The notes under the pieces: model-generated | What the model was told of the DNA's origin: nothing | What the model saw: the letters and a program-made list of their open reading frames with translations, nothing else | Databases searched by the model: none | Made by a program: the position numbers and the translations under genes | Shown here: positions 1 through 36,100 of the stretch, piece by piece | Position numbering within the stretch: the first letter of the stretch is position 1 | Layout: each line of letters begins with the position of its first letter | Assembly: GCA_027704905.1 (NCBI GenBank) | Contig: CM051013.1 | Coordinates: 7,246,012-7,310,011, forward strand | Length of the DNA: 64,000 nucleotides | Source of the DNA: Muraenolepis orangiensis | Taxonomy: Eukaryota; Chordata; Actinopteri; Gadiformes; Muraenolepididae | Direction of reading: 5' to 3'

Positions 1-1426
1 CCCATCGAGCTTACAGTTAGTTACACCTAAAGAAACGCACACACGTCCACAATAACAACACTAGTGGCGGTGGTTCATGTCCAATATCACCAAAGATGCC
101 GAAGACGCGTGTGTGTGTGTTGACTTGACTAGAACATAAACGTGTGCGTAGTTTCGATAATGTATATATGTATATATATGTATATATATATATCTATATC
201 TCTAGAATAGCGACGGAGCTTTAAAGCAGCTCCCAAGAACACCACACGACTACGGAAGCTCTGGAGGGTCGGAAAACACGTTATTGAATATTTCCAAATA
301 AGCGAAAATTAAAAAAAGAAAATCGAATGTTAATATTCAGTCTGTAATAAACCTAAACCTTTATATCATAATACTAAATAGTTTGATGAACAAAAGGTAA
401 AGGTTGAGTTGAACAAAAATGACAGATAAGACTATTCAAAAGGCTCAATCATAAAACACATTACGAAATGAGTGATGTATTTAAAATTAAATGCAACATC
501 AGTGTCATCGAATACATTTTAGTGTTCAGTCCATTCATCACAATTCAATAGTTTTTATTGCAGCAAAATGATTGTCTGACAGACCAACCAAAACAACTCA
601 GCGCCATCCAGTGGACGGAAAAGGCAATTGACAAAACAACATTGATGTTGCAGTGTTTTGACACAATATTGCCGTGCAAAATATCGTAATACGATAATGT
701 ATTGTATTGATTATTAGCCCCCCCCACCCCTAAACATACTTTCCAAACAGATAGTTGATTCTCTCCAGGGTTGGGCGAGAAGACACATTACCATGGCACA
801 TCTATCTATAGATGTATCTATAGATGTATACATCTATCTATAGATAGATGCATCTATAGATAGATGTATACATCTATATATAGCTATCTATAGATAGCTA
901 CCTATCTATAGATAGCTATCTATAGATAGCTATCTATAGATAGCTATCTATAGATACCTATCTATAGATAGATACCTATCTATAGATACCTATCTATAGA
1001 TACCTATCGGCATCTATATAGATAAGACAGTGTCATACAGTGCATTGGGTTTGAGTTAATGTGTTTATTCATATTTCTAAGCAGGAGCTTGGAGACCTCT
1101 CAAAAAACAAATTGGGCAAATATTTGTAGAATAGCGACAGAATCTTATAGCATATATAAATATTTACAAATATTTAAGAATTTACGATAATAATAAATGC
1201 TGACAAGGTAAATATGCTTATCATGAACCCTTTAATCATAGCAAATTAGGAACAGCTGGAGGACTTCCCAGACATCGCCTGAGTGAAACCTGAGGACAGA
1301 TCACATACAGATGACAACAAAACAGGCCAAACAAACAACAAGATGGGGCATGGTGGAAATTGAACATGCCACAATCAAATGTGCCGGGAGGTGTTTAGTC
1401 CGTGACAAAGCAATACGTACTGCATT
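1..1426. other. Non-coding flank downstream of LSM14B
   Basis: AT-rich DNA with short TA-rich runs near 160-200 and the palindromic satellite at 800-1026. I see no coding exon. The part nearest 1426 should be the LSM14B 3' untranslated region (minus strand); a minus-strand ATTAAA near 1232-1237 is a possible polyadenylation signal but is not proven. Confidence 0.5.
800..1026. repeat. Palindromic tandem repeat (TATCTATAGATA-type)
   Basis: About 225 bp made of variants of the self-complementary unit TATCTATAGATA joined by short GC/CC/GTA linkers. Each unit is its own reverse complement, so either strand can fold into a run of adjacent small hairpins. The array is not a simple dinucleotide repeat, and unit spacing changes from 10 to 14 bp along it. 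Confidence 0.8.
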
Positions 1427-3860
1427 TTAGAACAGCTCGTTCCCAGCTCGGCGATAGGGGAACATCGGCGCCCTCATCCCGCGGTACGCACCACGGAACC
1501 CGCGGAACCTCTGAAACAGACCCGGAACCCCAAAGGTCTCTATGTTCCTCCGGCGCTCCTCGGCCCAGGTTTGCCTGAATCGTTTCACATGAATAACGTA
1601 AGAGGAATCAGAAGGCCATGTCTGAGGGAAGAGACTGTAGCCCTCATAAAGGAAAACAGGCCAATAAAAGGTGTTGGATGCTCAGAAGTGAGTGGACCAC
1701 TAGGTTTACCTGTAGGCATTATCGAATGAGAGCTTGTCAAAGAATGACTTTTCCCTGTCATAGAAGCACTTGGGGCCAATGGGATCCTCCAGGTTTTTAT
1801 CAGCTTGGGAATCTTGCCCAGTCTTTTCTACCCCCTCTGAATGTGCAGAGAAAGAGTTGGAGAAACATGTGGGAGAGAACCGATAGTTCCATCACCTGCA
1901 TTTTCTACCTTCTACATTCCCACCAACCTTTTCTATTCAACCAGTCGTGCATCTCTATGTCCAGCACCTCCTTGATGAATTTGGCATTTGAGGAATCAAA
2001 ATCAAAGTCCGTCTCAAACTTCAAGGTGCTTGAGGCAGCGCATTCAGCCATCTGCCAGCCTCTGCCATTGTTCTTGCGCCTGCCTAAAAATATTTAAACA
2101 TTTTAGTGGATATACAATTCAACTTATTTACAAAAGTTTAAAAAAATGTAATTGTTGACTCTTTTTGAGGTACGTCAGGAGTGACCACACCTCGAGTGAT
2201 CCACAACCATCGTGAAAATACTCTTTTTTTGCTGACGAAAGTCAAGCCATATTCAAAGTCGACTTGAAAGAGCACATTATTGGCACACAATTCCTTAGAA
2301 GAAGAGTGGGAAGGAGCTCTTCAACACACGTGACCATTCACCTTGCCCTCGCCGAGGTGGAGGTCCGGTTTCATAATATCCACTTGGTCCTCGATACGGT
2401 TGTTCACGAGGCCTGGACACAGGTCCTGGGTTCCTTTCTATTAGCAACAAAACAACATCTTCAAAGGTTGCATATGACTATAAATACAGTCAATGACGGT
2501 TAACTGTAATGACCATTTAAGCTTAGTATTATAGTTAACTAGTGTTTCGTTTTTTGCATCATTGACCATTGGGGTCTCACTGGGTTTTGCACACTTACGT
2601 GGGGGTCTGGTGCCCCTAGTGGCCATTGATCTCCCTCCCTGGGGCCTCCAGCCCTCCCAGCCCTGGTCACGACCGGCAGACAGCTCTCTCCTCTGCGGTA
2701 CGGTCTGGACAGCTTTTTCCACCATGAGAGCCCTTCTAACCAGCTGGCCCGGAAGAACCGGCCCTGCTTATATACGGAGAGAGACGGCGGTCCAGTTTTT
2801 AGGGGTTGTTCATAGTGGAGATACTCGAGCAATGCATGTTCCTATCTAGTGCGTGTCCTATTGTTTTAATTACCCAAGCCGCGCGCTGCAGCGTACGGTG
2901 GGTTAAGCAGGCTGCTGTTCCCTAGATGGTTGTAGGACGGCATCCGTGGGGGACTGAACGGCACTCCTTGTGGGATGTAGCGGCCCGACGAGATCCCACC
3001 TGATGACTGGACCAAAAATAACTTGTGATTCTAGACCGAATGCAGCTCACAAAACAAGTGTAGTATAATTTCTACTCGGGTGGAATAAGAATCAAATCGC
3101 AGCGGTCCGGATACTAAGTTCAATATCTTTATTGATACAAAGCATCAAAAAGTCATCTGATGCAGCAAGATGGAGTCTATCGTGCCAATTTGATCAGACT
3201 TTACCACCCATAATATAGGAAAAAATACATAAACATTCTACTACTCTGTATGGTCACAGTGCCTTTTTTGTCACGTCCCCGGAAACCATAAAAACACCAG
3301 ATGGCCGAATTTCCAGCATCCTAGTGGCGCCTAAGGGGCCGCTAGTAGATGTTTATCTAAACACATGGTTCTTACAATGCATAGAGTATCAAGTGACAAT
3401 GTTTTAGTTTATACTGAGGGTATATAACAAAAAAAGAAAATCACTACACTAGCACATTAACACAGACATGATTACCTGAATGATTGCAGGGTCATTTGGA
3501 AGGCCCTGGTGCGACCTCTGGGGCTCACACAGTTTGATGTCTTTGATGTCACTTCCTCGGAAGGTGATGTACTCAAAGACATCATGCTTGGGAGGCACCG
3601 GCTTATGAGTCGGTCGCCCCTCTGTTCCAAAACACTTCACTGTTTAAAAAGATAAGAGATTGAAAGCTCTGCAAACAAACACTACTCACTCAACACTGCT
3701 GCCATTTCCATATGGATACAAAATGGTTAGATTTGATTCTAATTTATTGTCAGTGTACAGCACAAGTAGAGTTGACAGTGGCTAAAAGACAGTCTACTAG
3801 GTATAAAAACTGTTCTAAAACTACGTATAGAGTATATATGAGATATGTGCATAATCATAT

Positions 3861-3915
<55 letters not shown>

Positions 3916-4457
3916 TATATATACACATATAGGTAACTATACAAGTATTCAACAGGTAGTGATCAGGGGTATGCAATTATGAAGAACAGGTTAAATATAT
4001 ATACATATATATATACACATATATATACATATATATATACACATATATATACACATATATATACACATACATATATATATACACAATACATATATATACA
4101 CATATATATACACATATATATACATATATATATACATATATATACATATACATATACATATATATATGCATATACATATACATATATATATACATATACA
4201 TATACATATATATATATACACATGTATATACAGCAGGTAGTGAGCAGGGATATGCAGTTGAATCAGCAGTTGAAGATGGTGTACACAAAATGGTGCTCCC
4301 CTTTGTTCCAAGAGGTGGTCTTTAAGTATAACTTACCTTTTTCCAGCACAACTGTTGAGTTAATGGTATCAATTGTATACAAAATGCCCTCATAACGATT
4401 CTGAGCCTTTGAAATTAAGCCTAGCTTACATCCAATGTATGGCTTTCCACTGCTCAT
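1427..4457 (-). CDS. lsm14b: LSM14B-like mRNA-decay/translation regulator (RAP55 family)
   Basis: Seven minus-strand coding exons splice in frame: 4457-4337, 3639-3476, 3006-2874, 2763-2599, 2083-1928, 1836-1710 and 1574-1427 (stop at 1429-1427), giving 337 aa. LSM14/RAP55 proteins act in P-bodies as RNA-binding translational repressors that contact DDX6 and EDC4. The order is typical: LSm domain at residues 1-80 (MSSGKPYIGCKLGLISKAQN start, then YEGILYTIDT and VFEYITFRGSDIKD), a VEKAVQT linker, the DFDF box at 219-222, the FFD box at 276-280 (KSFFD) and the TFG box at 301-304 (ETFG). The ATG matches the family's conserved start, two bases after a possible 3' splice site, so a separate 5' UTR exon is likely. 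The protein is shorter than human LSM14B and its C-terminal RGG region is reduced to RGFRGAYRGM. Divergent pairing with TAF4 supports LSM14B over LSM14A. Confidence 0.9.
3860..4225. repeat. TA/CA microsatellites in LSM14B intron 1
   Basis: Runs of (TA)n at 3864-3894, (CA)n at 3895-3914, and a long ATATATAC-type repeat at 3995-4225, all inside the intron between the first two LSM14B coding exons. The open reading frames seen here are Tyr-Ile-Cys strings from the repeat and are not genes. Confidence 0.9.
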
Positions 4458-4954
4458 AGCTGTAAACACAAGTATATGATCAATAAAATGTTTTTTTTCT
4501 CTTTATTCAACAAAAAACTTTCTTTCGTGCAGCGACGCCAACACAGTGACATTTATAAAAAACGCGCCTCCACACCTGGCGATAAGCCCCGCCCCTCTAT
4601 CAAGGGTCGCACCTGGTCCTAATGTCTGGCATTAACACACACACGCATTCATTCCGAATCCGAATCAGAAAGTGGTTCATTGCCATATACCGTTGTAAAA
4701 ACACGCATAGGAATTTGACACGGGTCCGGAGCAACACAGTAATGTGCAAAACAAAACAGTACAGACAAGGCAAAACAATAAGACAATAGGTAATAGGTAA
4801 GACAATAAGCACATTTTGCATTTTATTCATAAAGATAAGATATAATTCGTGTGGCTTCATAATGATTCATTGAATCTAATCATCTCTTGTACCAATTACG
4901 AATAGAAGAATAGTCTCTTGTTGTCTTTCGTACATTTCAATGATCCATGATCTT

Positions 4955-5075
4955 TACAGGAAGACGGTTTTTTATTTGTATTTTAACATATGCATAACAA
5001 GTAGTACAATGGAATGCTTACTCCCCATTCCCTCCCGCAGTAGGACTTTCTAGAACACAATACTATAAGAATACT
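4955..5075 (+). repeat. Dispersed repeat fragment (LINE-tail-like)
   Basis: The stretch around ACAATGGAATGCTTACTCCC, followed by CCCGCAGTA and tandem ACTATA words, recurs in diverged form at about 7533-7600, 8775-8880 and 9876-9935, all on the plus strand. The 9876 copy is preceded by GATTCAAGATTCTTTATTTATG, which resembles the 3' tail of fish non-LTR elements. The family was not identified. Confidence 0.55.
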
Positions 5076-5599
5076 ATACACAATCAAATAAAATAAAAAA
5101 TAAAACAATTCCTTTTGACTTTTTTTTCAAAAAATCATCAAAAATGGTGTTTGCACAAATGTGTTTTTTTTAGTAGACAGTTTTTACAAATGTCCAATAA
5201 CTGTACATGATACATTACCATGCACTTTACTTAGATGCTAAATTACTTTCGATGTACAATGACAATAAATTAGAATCTAATCTGAAAGCCAGCCCATAAT
5301 ATGCGGAGTGGGGGTGAGGGTGGGGGTGGTGCATACTAGAGCTCACACACGCAGTGTGCCCAGCAGCAGTAGCTGCGGTACTAGTGGAGGCACGGCAGCT
5401 GCTGCTTGGAGAGGGGGAGAAACACGCAGCCATTTTGTGTCGTCTATTCTATGAAGTAGAAAGAAGACACAGACGGCTAAACCGTGTGGTTTTATTTCCC
5501 GTTTAATACATCTGTGTAAAACGCGACGCCCGAGAGAAGCGCGTTTAACCAAGCAGGATCCCCCGTGTCTTGAAACATCGCATCCACTGAGGAGGAGAC

Positions 5600-5777
5600 G
5601 GGACGGACGAATGCAGCTGTCCGCCATTACTCCCAGCTTTATCTCTCGACCTGACCAATCACAGCGCGCGGCGATATCGCGTCACCGGAGGGGGAGGGGG
5701 CCACAACCAATCAGCGGGCGCGTCTCACGAGACGAGAGCGAGAGACGTAAGCGTAAAGCGGTACTGCAAACGCAAAG
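5600..5777. promoter_or_regulatory. GC-rich TAF4 promoter, probably shared with LSM14B
   Basis: Immediately upstream of the TAF4 start codon the base composition switches to CpG-rich. Two CCAAT boxes, each in an ACCAATCA context, lie near 5655 and 5706, about 50 bp apart; such pairs usually bind NF-Y. No TATA box is seen at a sensible distance. Because LSM14B is read away from here on the other strand, this is probably a bidirectional CpG-island promoter. The LSM14B 5' UTR exon was not located. Confidence 0.55.
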
Positions 5778-23792
<18,015 letters not shown>

Positions 23793-24899
23793 CACAGACA
23801 CACACACACACACGCAAGACCATAAACAACGATTGCAATAATCAACGAGGGAAGAAATGATGAACGGTGCTTCGAGCAGCAGAGCTTCAAAGAACTCTCT
23901 CTCTCTCCCCCACCCCCCCCACCTCTTTAACCTCAACTCTTAGGGTTAAGGTGGGGGGGGGGGGGGGACAGCTTGGGACGCAATCTTTGTGCCTCTTATA
24001 ACAAAGCTCTTCCATACCCACCGGGTTTCAGCCCGGCGCGTCTCTCCTCATACGCCGCCGACTTGCTTGAGGGGCCGCGACAAGACGTGGTCGGAAAACG
24101 CAGCGTCTGTAACATATATACAAAAATCAAATCAGAACTTTGGTCAGTCCCTTTGGTGACTCGTGTGATGGATTATTTATCACGTTTACCTCGGGAAACA
24201 CGAACGGTGAACGGTTTTTAATTTGTCCGTCGTTGATTTTTGTTTATCATGCTTGTGGTATTTACATTTGAGGCCTTCTTCCTCCCCAAACGTAAGCCAT
24301 AACGTATCGTAGTTGGGAGTTTTTGGGGTTATCTGTTCAACTCGGTTGAGCATGAGTGAACACAGTTATATCTTGTTGTTTGTTAAAATCGATCGTACAA
24401 TGACATCGGTTGTTACTGTTATTAACTGGGAATTAACTTATCGTATTCGGAGCAAAGGAAGGGTTTAGGAAAGGGAGGAAAAGGAGAAGACTTTCTGCCG
24501 TTTCGCGTTGGATGTTCAAATGTTGATATTTATGAGTGGACCGCCCGTGTGTAACCATAGGATACTACAAGCAACTCCACACAAATTCAGCTTTTAGTCC
24601 GTCGGGGGAAAAAAATGGCAAAGGCCCATTTTTGTATATTTTTATACAAATAGCTTAGCTTCTTAGTTTGTTTTAGTAATTTTATCAGAGACTGTCAAAT
24701 GACACTTTTTCTTTTTCTTTCTGTGACTGCAATTACATTTGATTGAGTTGACATATTTTTGTTAAAGATATTTTCACACACCTGGGGAGTCACTGCTCAT
24801 TGGCTCATTGTTCATTCTGCTTCCAAAATGAACCGTCACAAACCCTCCTCTGGATTTAGTTCTTGTATGCAATTTTTGAAGTGTTTAGGAAAGTATGTT

Positions 24900-24950
<51 letters not shown>

Positions 24951-25104
24951 ATATATATATATATATATACTCATGTACATTTTGCACAGTTACTTGTTCA
25001 TATGTAAATATTCTGATTAAGAGTTTCTAATGTTTTATAACCAACAGAGCGAGAAAAGGTCTCTTTCATTAAAGAAAGCGATATGTAAAAAAAAAAAAAA
25101 AACC
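23793..25104 (+). other. Probable TAF4 3' untranslated region
   Basis: Follows the TAG stop at 23790-23792. It holds a short CA run, a C/G-homopolymer stretch near 23908-23967, and a TA microsatellite at 24902-24968. An ATTAAA at 25068-25073 lies about 14 bp before an A-run (25087-25102) and is a plausible polyadenylation signal, though the genomic A-run may be coincidental. Confidence 0.5.
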
Positions 25105-30494
<5,390 letters not shown>

Positions 30495-30789
30495 TGAACG
30501 CCGCTTATAAAGAGCGGGCCCTCTCTGTGGCCCCTGAGCGGGGGGGGGCCCCGCGGTGACCCCTAGGTGAGCGGTTAGCGCCTCGTGGGGGACCTTAGTC
30601 TCCACCTGCGCCGGCGGTGTGTGTGTGTACCTGCCTTCATTAAAGCATGAGTCACAAAGCACTGGCGTGGCCTCTCTCGAGGGTCTCCACTTTACACACG
30701 ACCGTATATTACATAGGGGGGTGGGGTGAGGGGGGATGGGGGGGAGGGGAGGTGAGGGGGGGAGGGAGGGGAGACTCGTAAGGAAAACT

Positions 30790-31100
30790 TGTAAAAAGGA
30801 TAATTACCGTTCCACCGGGGAGCTGAAAGTTTGTTTTTTAATTAGCGCTCTTTGTCCGACACGGCGGATATTTAGAGTTAATAAACTTTGCGTATCACTT
30901 TTTTATGTAATGCGTGTATTTCTCAGGAATCCCCACGGCCTCCGTCATCAAAGACACAAGCGGGGGTCCCTCCCTAACCGGAGCCCCTGGCTCCTAATGA
31001 ACATCAATATTAATCCCGCAAAATAAACAGGATTAGCGCAACTTTAACGCCATGCGGCGCTGTGGTAGTGGGATAATTGATGGAGAGGACTTAAGGTAAT
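30790..31100. promoter_or_regulatory. Candidate conserved non-coding element (left copy)
   Basis: Unique-looking DNA with several homeodomain-type cores (TAATTA, TTAATTAG, AATATTAATC, ATAATTG) between simple repeats. It is retained in both duplication arms (right copy about 63245-63560) with few changes, while neighbouring simple repeats vary. No ORF and no terminal repeats. Enhancer function is inference only. Confidence 0.3.
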
Positions 31101-32269
31101 TCATACGTTCACACCCTCACCCTCCTCACCCTCTGAGGAGTCTCCCTATCCCTGGGCCAATCAACAGCTCCAGAAGATGAAGAAGACAACCTCCTGCTGT
31201 ACCCAAGCCCCTCCCCCAGCCTCACCCCCCCCCCCCCCCCCGTTTTTCCTTGAATAAAACATTTAAAATGTAATGGCGTATCACATGAACTCATTGTCAT
31301 CTACATACGTTACATGACGCCAAGTCGTGAAGACTGAATACGAGTTGCGTGTTGTCTGATCTGATTGCACCGTCAGGCCGCGGTGAGAAACACAGACGGA
31401 CTCCGTCAGACGTAGTTAAGAGTGTGTTTCAGGCCGGCGGTGTGAGGAGAAGAGGAGAAGAGGAGAGGAGGAGAAGAGAGGAGAAGAGGAGAAGAGGAGG
31501 AGAAGAGGAGAAGAGGAGGAGAGCGCCCCTGAGGTCGACGGCGGCCAGCGGGAGCGAGGGCTCACTAAACGCTCCAGTAAAAGATCCAGCGCATCACGTT
31601 GCTGTGTTGGACACAAACACCTCGCCGCCTTCCCAGAGCGGAGAGGAGCAGTAGATCAATTCAAGAGGAACAGTGGATATTAGGTTTAAGAAAAGGCTCT
31701 GATCATTAAATTGATCAGTTGAACAACCGGGGTGGTTAAGTGGCTCTCAAAGGCACTTGGCTATTTTTACCACTTCTCTCAAGTCCCGCTGCCTCTTTCT
31801 GAGTCTAGTTTTCTGGTGTTTTGTATAACGATGAATCAATACAGCAACGCACTATTGAGAAAAGTATTTCTGACAAAAGAGTCTACGGAAAACATGAATA
31901 TTTCATGACACCTTAAAAGGGATTTGTTCATATCCAAAATCACTTTGTGTCCCACAATGTAACCAGGAATTTAGTCTCTAGACGAACACACAGGGGTCAT
32001 AAAAACAAAACCAAACAACCAAAACAACAGCCCGCCCGCTTGGGTTTCACTCACCACGTGTCGTTGTTTAGACGACCGCTCTGTGAGGACGCTAACCGCC
32101 GAGAAACACCAGATAGAGCCACACCGCACCGGTGTCACAATAGTATAAAACTGTTGTACTATTCCCAGAGACGGACGCTTTCACCCAAAGTGATCTACAT
32201 TGTGAACAAGGCAACGGACCAAATGCACCTGATGAAGGCATTTCTTATTAACCTCTGATGCTTCATATC

Positions 32270-32410
32270 CACCTCAGTGAAGGCTGAGCCTGAGATTATT
32301 AACCTCTGATGCTTCATATCCACCTCAGTGAAGGCTGAGCCTCAGTGAAGGCTGAGCCTCAGTGAAGGCTCAGCCTCAGTGAAGGCTCAGCCTCAGTGAA
32401 GGCTCAGCCA
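32270..32410 (+). repeat. Short minisatellite (CCTCAGTGAAGGCTGAG)
   Basis: A 17-bp unit repeated about six times, with a duplicated leader (ATTAACCTCTGATGCTTCAT). The counterpart in the right arm is at 61320-61425, with a different number and order of CTGAG/CTCAG variants. Confidence 0.85.
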
Positions 32411-32707
32411 CTTACCGTCTGTTTACAACGATCGGCCAATCAACACATTGTGTGCGTGGCGATCATCGTCCACCGGATCATCATAGTGCATATTATTCAC
32501 TACTGTGTGTAGTGCATCGTATGCTGGAGCATTTTATTTTTAGTGTCAGCATCCGCTACACGCCAACGTTCTTCTGACATAAGTATAATAATATATACGA
32601 CATGAGAGTTCAACAAGAGTTAAAATCATCATCGATGTGTTTTCGTTGTGTCATCGTTAATTTGATAAATTCATCACTCCATCACTGGAATTAGTTTAAC
32701 ACACGTG

Positions 32708-32998
<291 letters not shown>

Positions 32999-33183
32999 TC
33001 TTCTTGGATAATCCGTGGCGTTTCTGGTGTTCCGTTAACCTCTTGACCTCCACCAGAGGTGGTGATGTCACAAGGAATTTCAGATTCTATAAAGTCTGGG
33101 TTCCGTGGCTCTGCTCTGCTACCAGTTCACCTGGTGTCTCGTGCGAGGAGGTTGTGTTTTGCTCCTTCTCTGCGTTTTTGAAC

Positions 33184-36100
33184 ATGCCTTCTGTTCTTAA
33201 ATCACCACCCTCTCCAAGACCCTGCCAAGGTATGTATTTAGTTCATTTAAACTCAAAGACACAGTACCACAAGGGCTGTAATCAAGAGGAAAAGAGGCCA
33301 TGAAGTATACGTTGGAAAAACTAATCTTCAGTCATTTGGTCTTCAGGTCATCTTGGAGGCCCACCAGACCCTGGATCCTCCATCCAGGAGTCCTCTTCTG
33401 AGGTGGAGGCCGCTGACCACTACCCCACTGCCCCGGCCGCGCCCTGGCAGGTGGTGGTGTCCTACGACTCCCTCAGAAATGTCATCTCCGCCCTGCTCAC
33501 TCAGGTATCCACGTTGCTCAAGTTGTCCCACATGTACTGTACTTGTACTGTACATGTGTACTGTGTGTGCCACACATCTGTCTCCAGTCATTACATCCTG
33601 AAATACAGTAGGAGGTATTGAATTAGAGGCAGGGAGCTGGGGTGCCACAGCAAGGTTCATGTTCAGATGAATGCAGCTGGAGGAGCCTGCACCTCTGCAA
33701 CAGCTCCTGAATCTCGTGGTTGACTTGTGTCTACCGTAGAGTGTCTAAACCAGGTGTCTGCTGGGGTTGTGCTCTCCAGGTCAGCCGTAGGAGGTTCCCC
33801 CCTCCTGTGATGTGCTCCACCATCCTCCAGGAGACCCATCGCCTCTTCCTCTCCTCCTTCCCCTGGGTCAGGGTGACCGAGGACCAGTGTCAGGCCAACT
33901 GTCTTCTGCAGCCAAATGCTCCATACAAGGTCTCCACTTGGTTGAATAAGATATGGACGACATATTCGTGACTTATCAGTGTGTTCAGTGTCTTAGTGTC
34001 TTAAGACGTTCATTTGTATTCTGAACACAAAGATGTTAAACAATGAAGTGCAGTGTAGCAACTTGCAATTCATTGTAATGCTTTCTTTAATGAAGATTAA
34101 CCGTAAAACTTAACTGGTCAAATTAAATTAAATGTTAAATTTTATAATATATAACATGTTTGAGGTCTGAGTGGCAGCATGCGTGTGTCTTGTGTGTCCA
34201 ACCTCCAGCTGGCCAAGTCCATCGTGGGCCACCTGGAGCAGGAGTTGGTCCCCAGGGACAGTCTGGAGATGTCTCTGCTCACCACTCCACACATCTTCCA
34301 GCATTACACAGTCTACCTGGTGGCTCTCGGCATAGCCCGGCTGGTCCCGGATCAGCTGGAAGCTAGCCAGGAGGACCTGCTGGTCAGTGACTGGGCTTTG
34401 CAGGACCTACTAGCATTTAATCAATGGCTTTATTGGATTCAATTGCATAACTGTTTGGAAGTTGGCTAATGAAGCGATAGTTTAACACTATACTGCTTAG
34501 AAATAATACATCATAAAAACACAAATACACAAATAATCTTACAAGATCAAAACAAACTACATATATAGCTATATTATTATGTGTTGAGCAGATCAAACAA
34601 TACAAATTGATTCTCAACATACTGGTGACATGAAAGCCCATGTGGTCTAAACACCCATTCACATGTATATTGTATTCATCCAGAGGATGAAAGTGGTGGT
34701 GAAGCGCCCTCCTCCCGGCTCTATGCTGACCATCAGCAGCGACCTGGTGGACGACCTGCTGGTCCAGCTGATACTCAACTTGAACAACATGAACCCGCAG
34801 GGCGACCAGCAGGAGCTCCTGTACCTCACTCTCAGGGTAGGTCCTACAAGCAGCAGTATTACTACTACTACTACTACTACTATTTATACGACTAGTAGTA
34901 CTGTTACTACATTTACATTTACATTTACATTTAGGGCATTTGGCAGACGCTTTTATCCAAAGCGACTTACAAGGTGTACATTAGTTGAAGCAGACAATAG
35001 CATAACACTGGGGTACGCAAACATATAAATACAGCAGTTCACAAGTATTCATATTGACAAGATGAATAACACAATTTCGTACTGCTAGGTCACCTGCTTA
35101 AGTAGCTGTGATAAGAGCGTGTTAACAACATTAAGGACATACACTTGCTAACATATACAACATGCTAAGAGCTATTAATGTCAGGACTTAAGCAAGTTTA
35201 GGGGTTTCACAAAGGAGAGTCCAGGTGGACTCTGAACAGGTGGGTCTTGAGTCTCTTGCGGAAGCTGGCGAGGGACTCTGCCGTCCTGACATGAGACGGG
35301 AGTTCATTCCACCACTGTGGGGCCAGAGCCGTGAAGAGCTGGGTTTTGGACGAGCGATGTTTGGTTGACCTTAGTGAAGGTCGAACAAGTCGCCTGGCAG
35401 AAGTTGAGCGGAGCGCTCTGGCTGGGATGTAGGGTTTGACCAACGCCTGGAGGTAGGCCGGGGCAGTTCCATTGACTGCCCTAAAGGTCAGCACCAGAAT
35501 CTTGAATTTGATGCGAGCAGTTACCGGAAGCCAGTGGAGTTCGCGGAAGAGAGGGGTCACGTGGGAGAATTTCGGTAGGTTGAATACCAGGCGTGCTGCT
35601 GCGTTCTGGATGCGTTGGAGGGGCTTGGTTGCAGAGGCGGGGAGTCCCGCCAGGAGAGAGTTGCAGTAGTCGAGGCGGGTGATGACGAGCGCTTGGACCA
35701 GGATCTGCGCCGCTTCACGTGTGAGGAAGGGCCGGATCCTGCGGATGTTGTAGAGGGCAATTCTGCAAGATCGGGCCACCGCGGTGACGTTGGCATTGCA
35801 GGACAGCTGGTCATCTACCACCACACCAAGGTCTCTTGTTGTGGTTGAGGGGGAGACTTGGGTGTTCTCGATGGTGACCAGTAGGTCCATCTGAGGGCAG
35901 TCTTTCCCCGGTATGAAGAGGAGCTCAGTCTTGTCAAGGTTGAGCTTCAGGTGGTTGGCGGCTGTCCATCTGCTGATGTCGGCCAGGCATTTCGAGATGC
36001 GTGTTGCTATTTGGGTTTCTGAGGGGGGAAAGGAGAGAAACAGTTGAGTGTCATCTGCATAGCAGTGATAGGAGAAGCCATGAGATGCGATTACAGAGCC

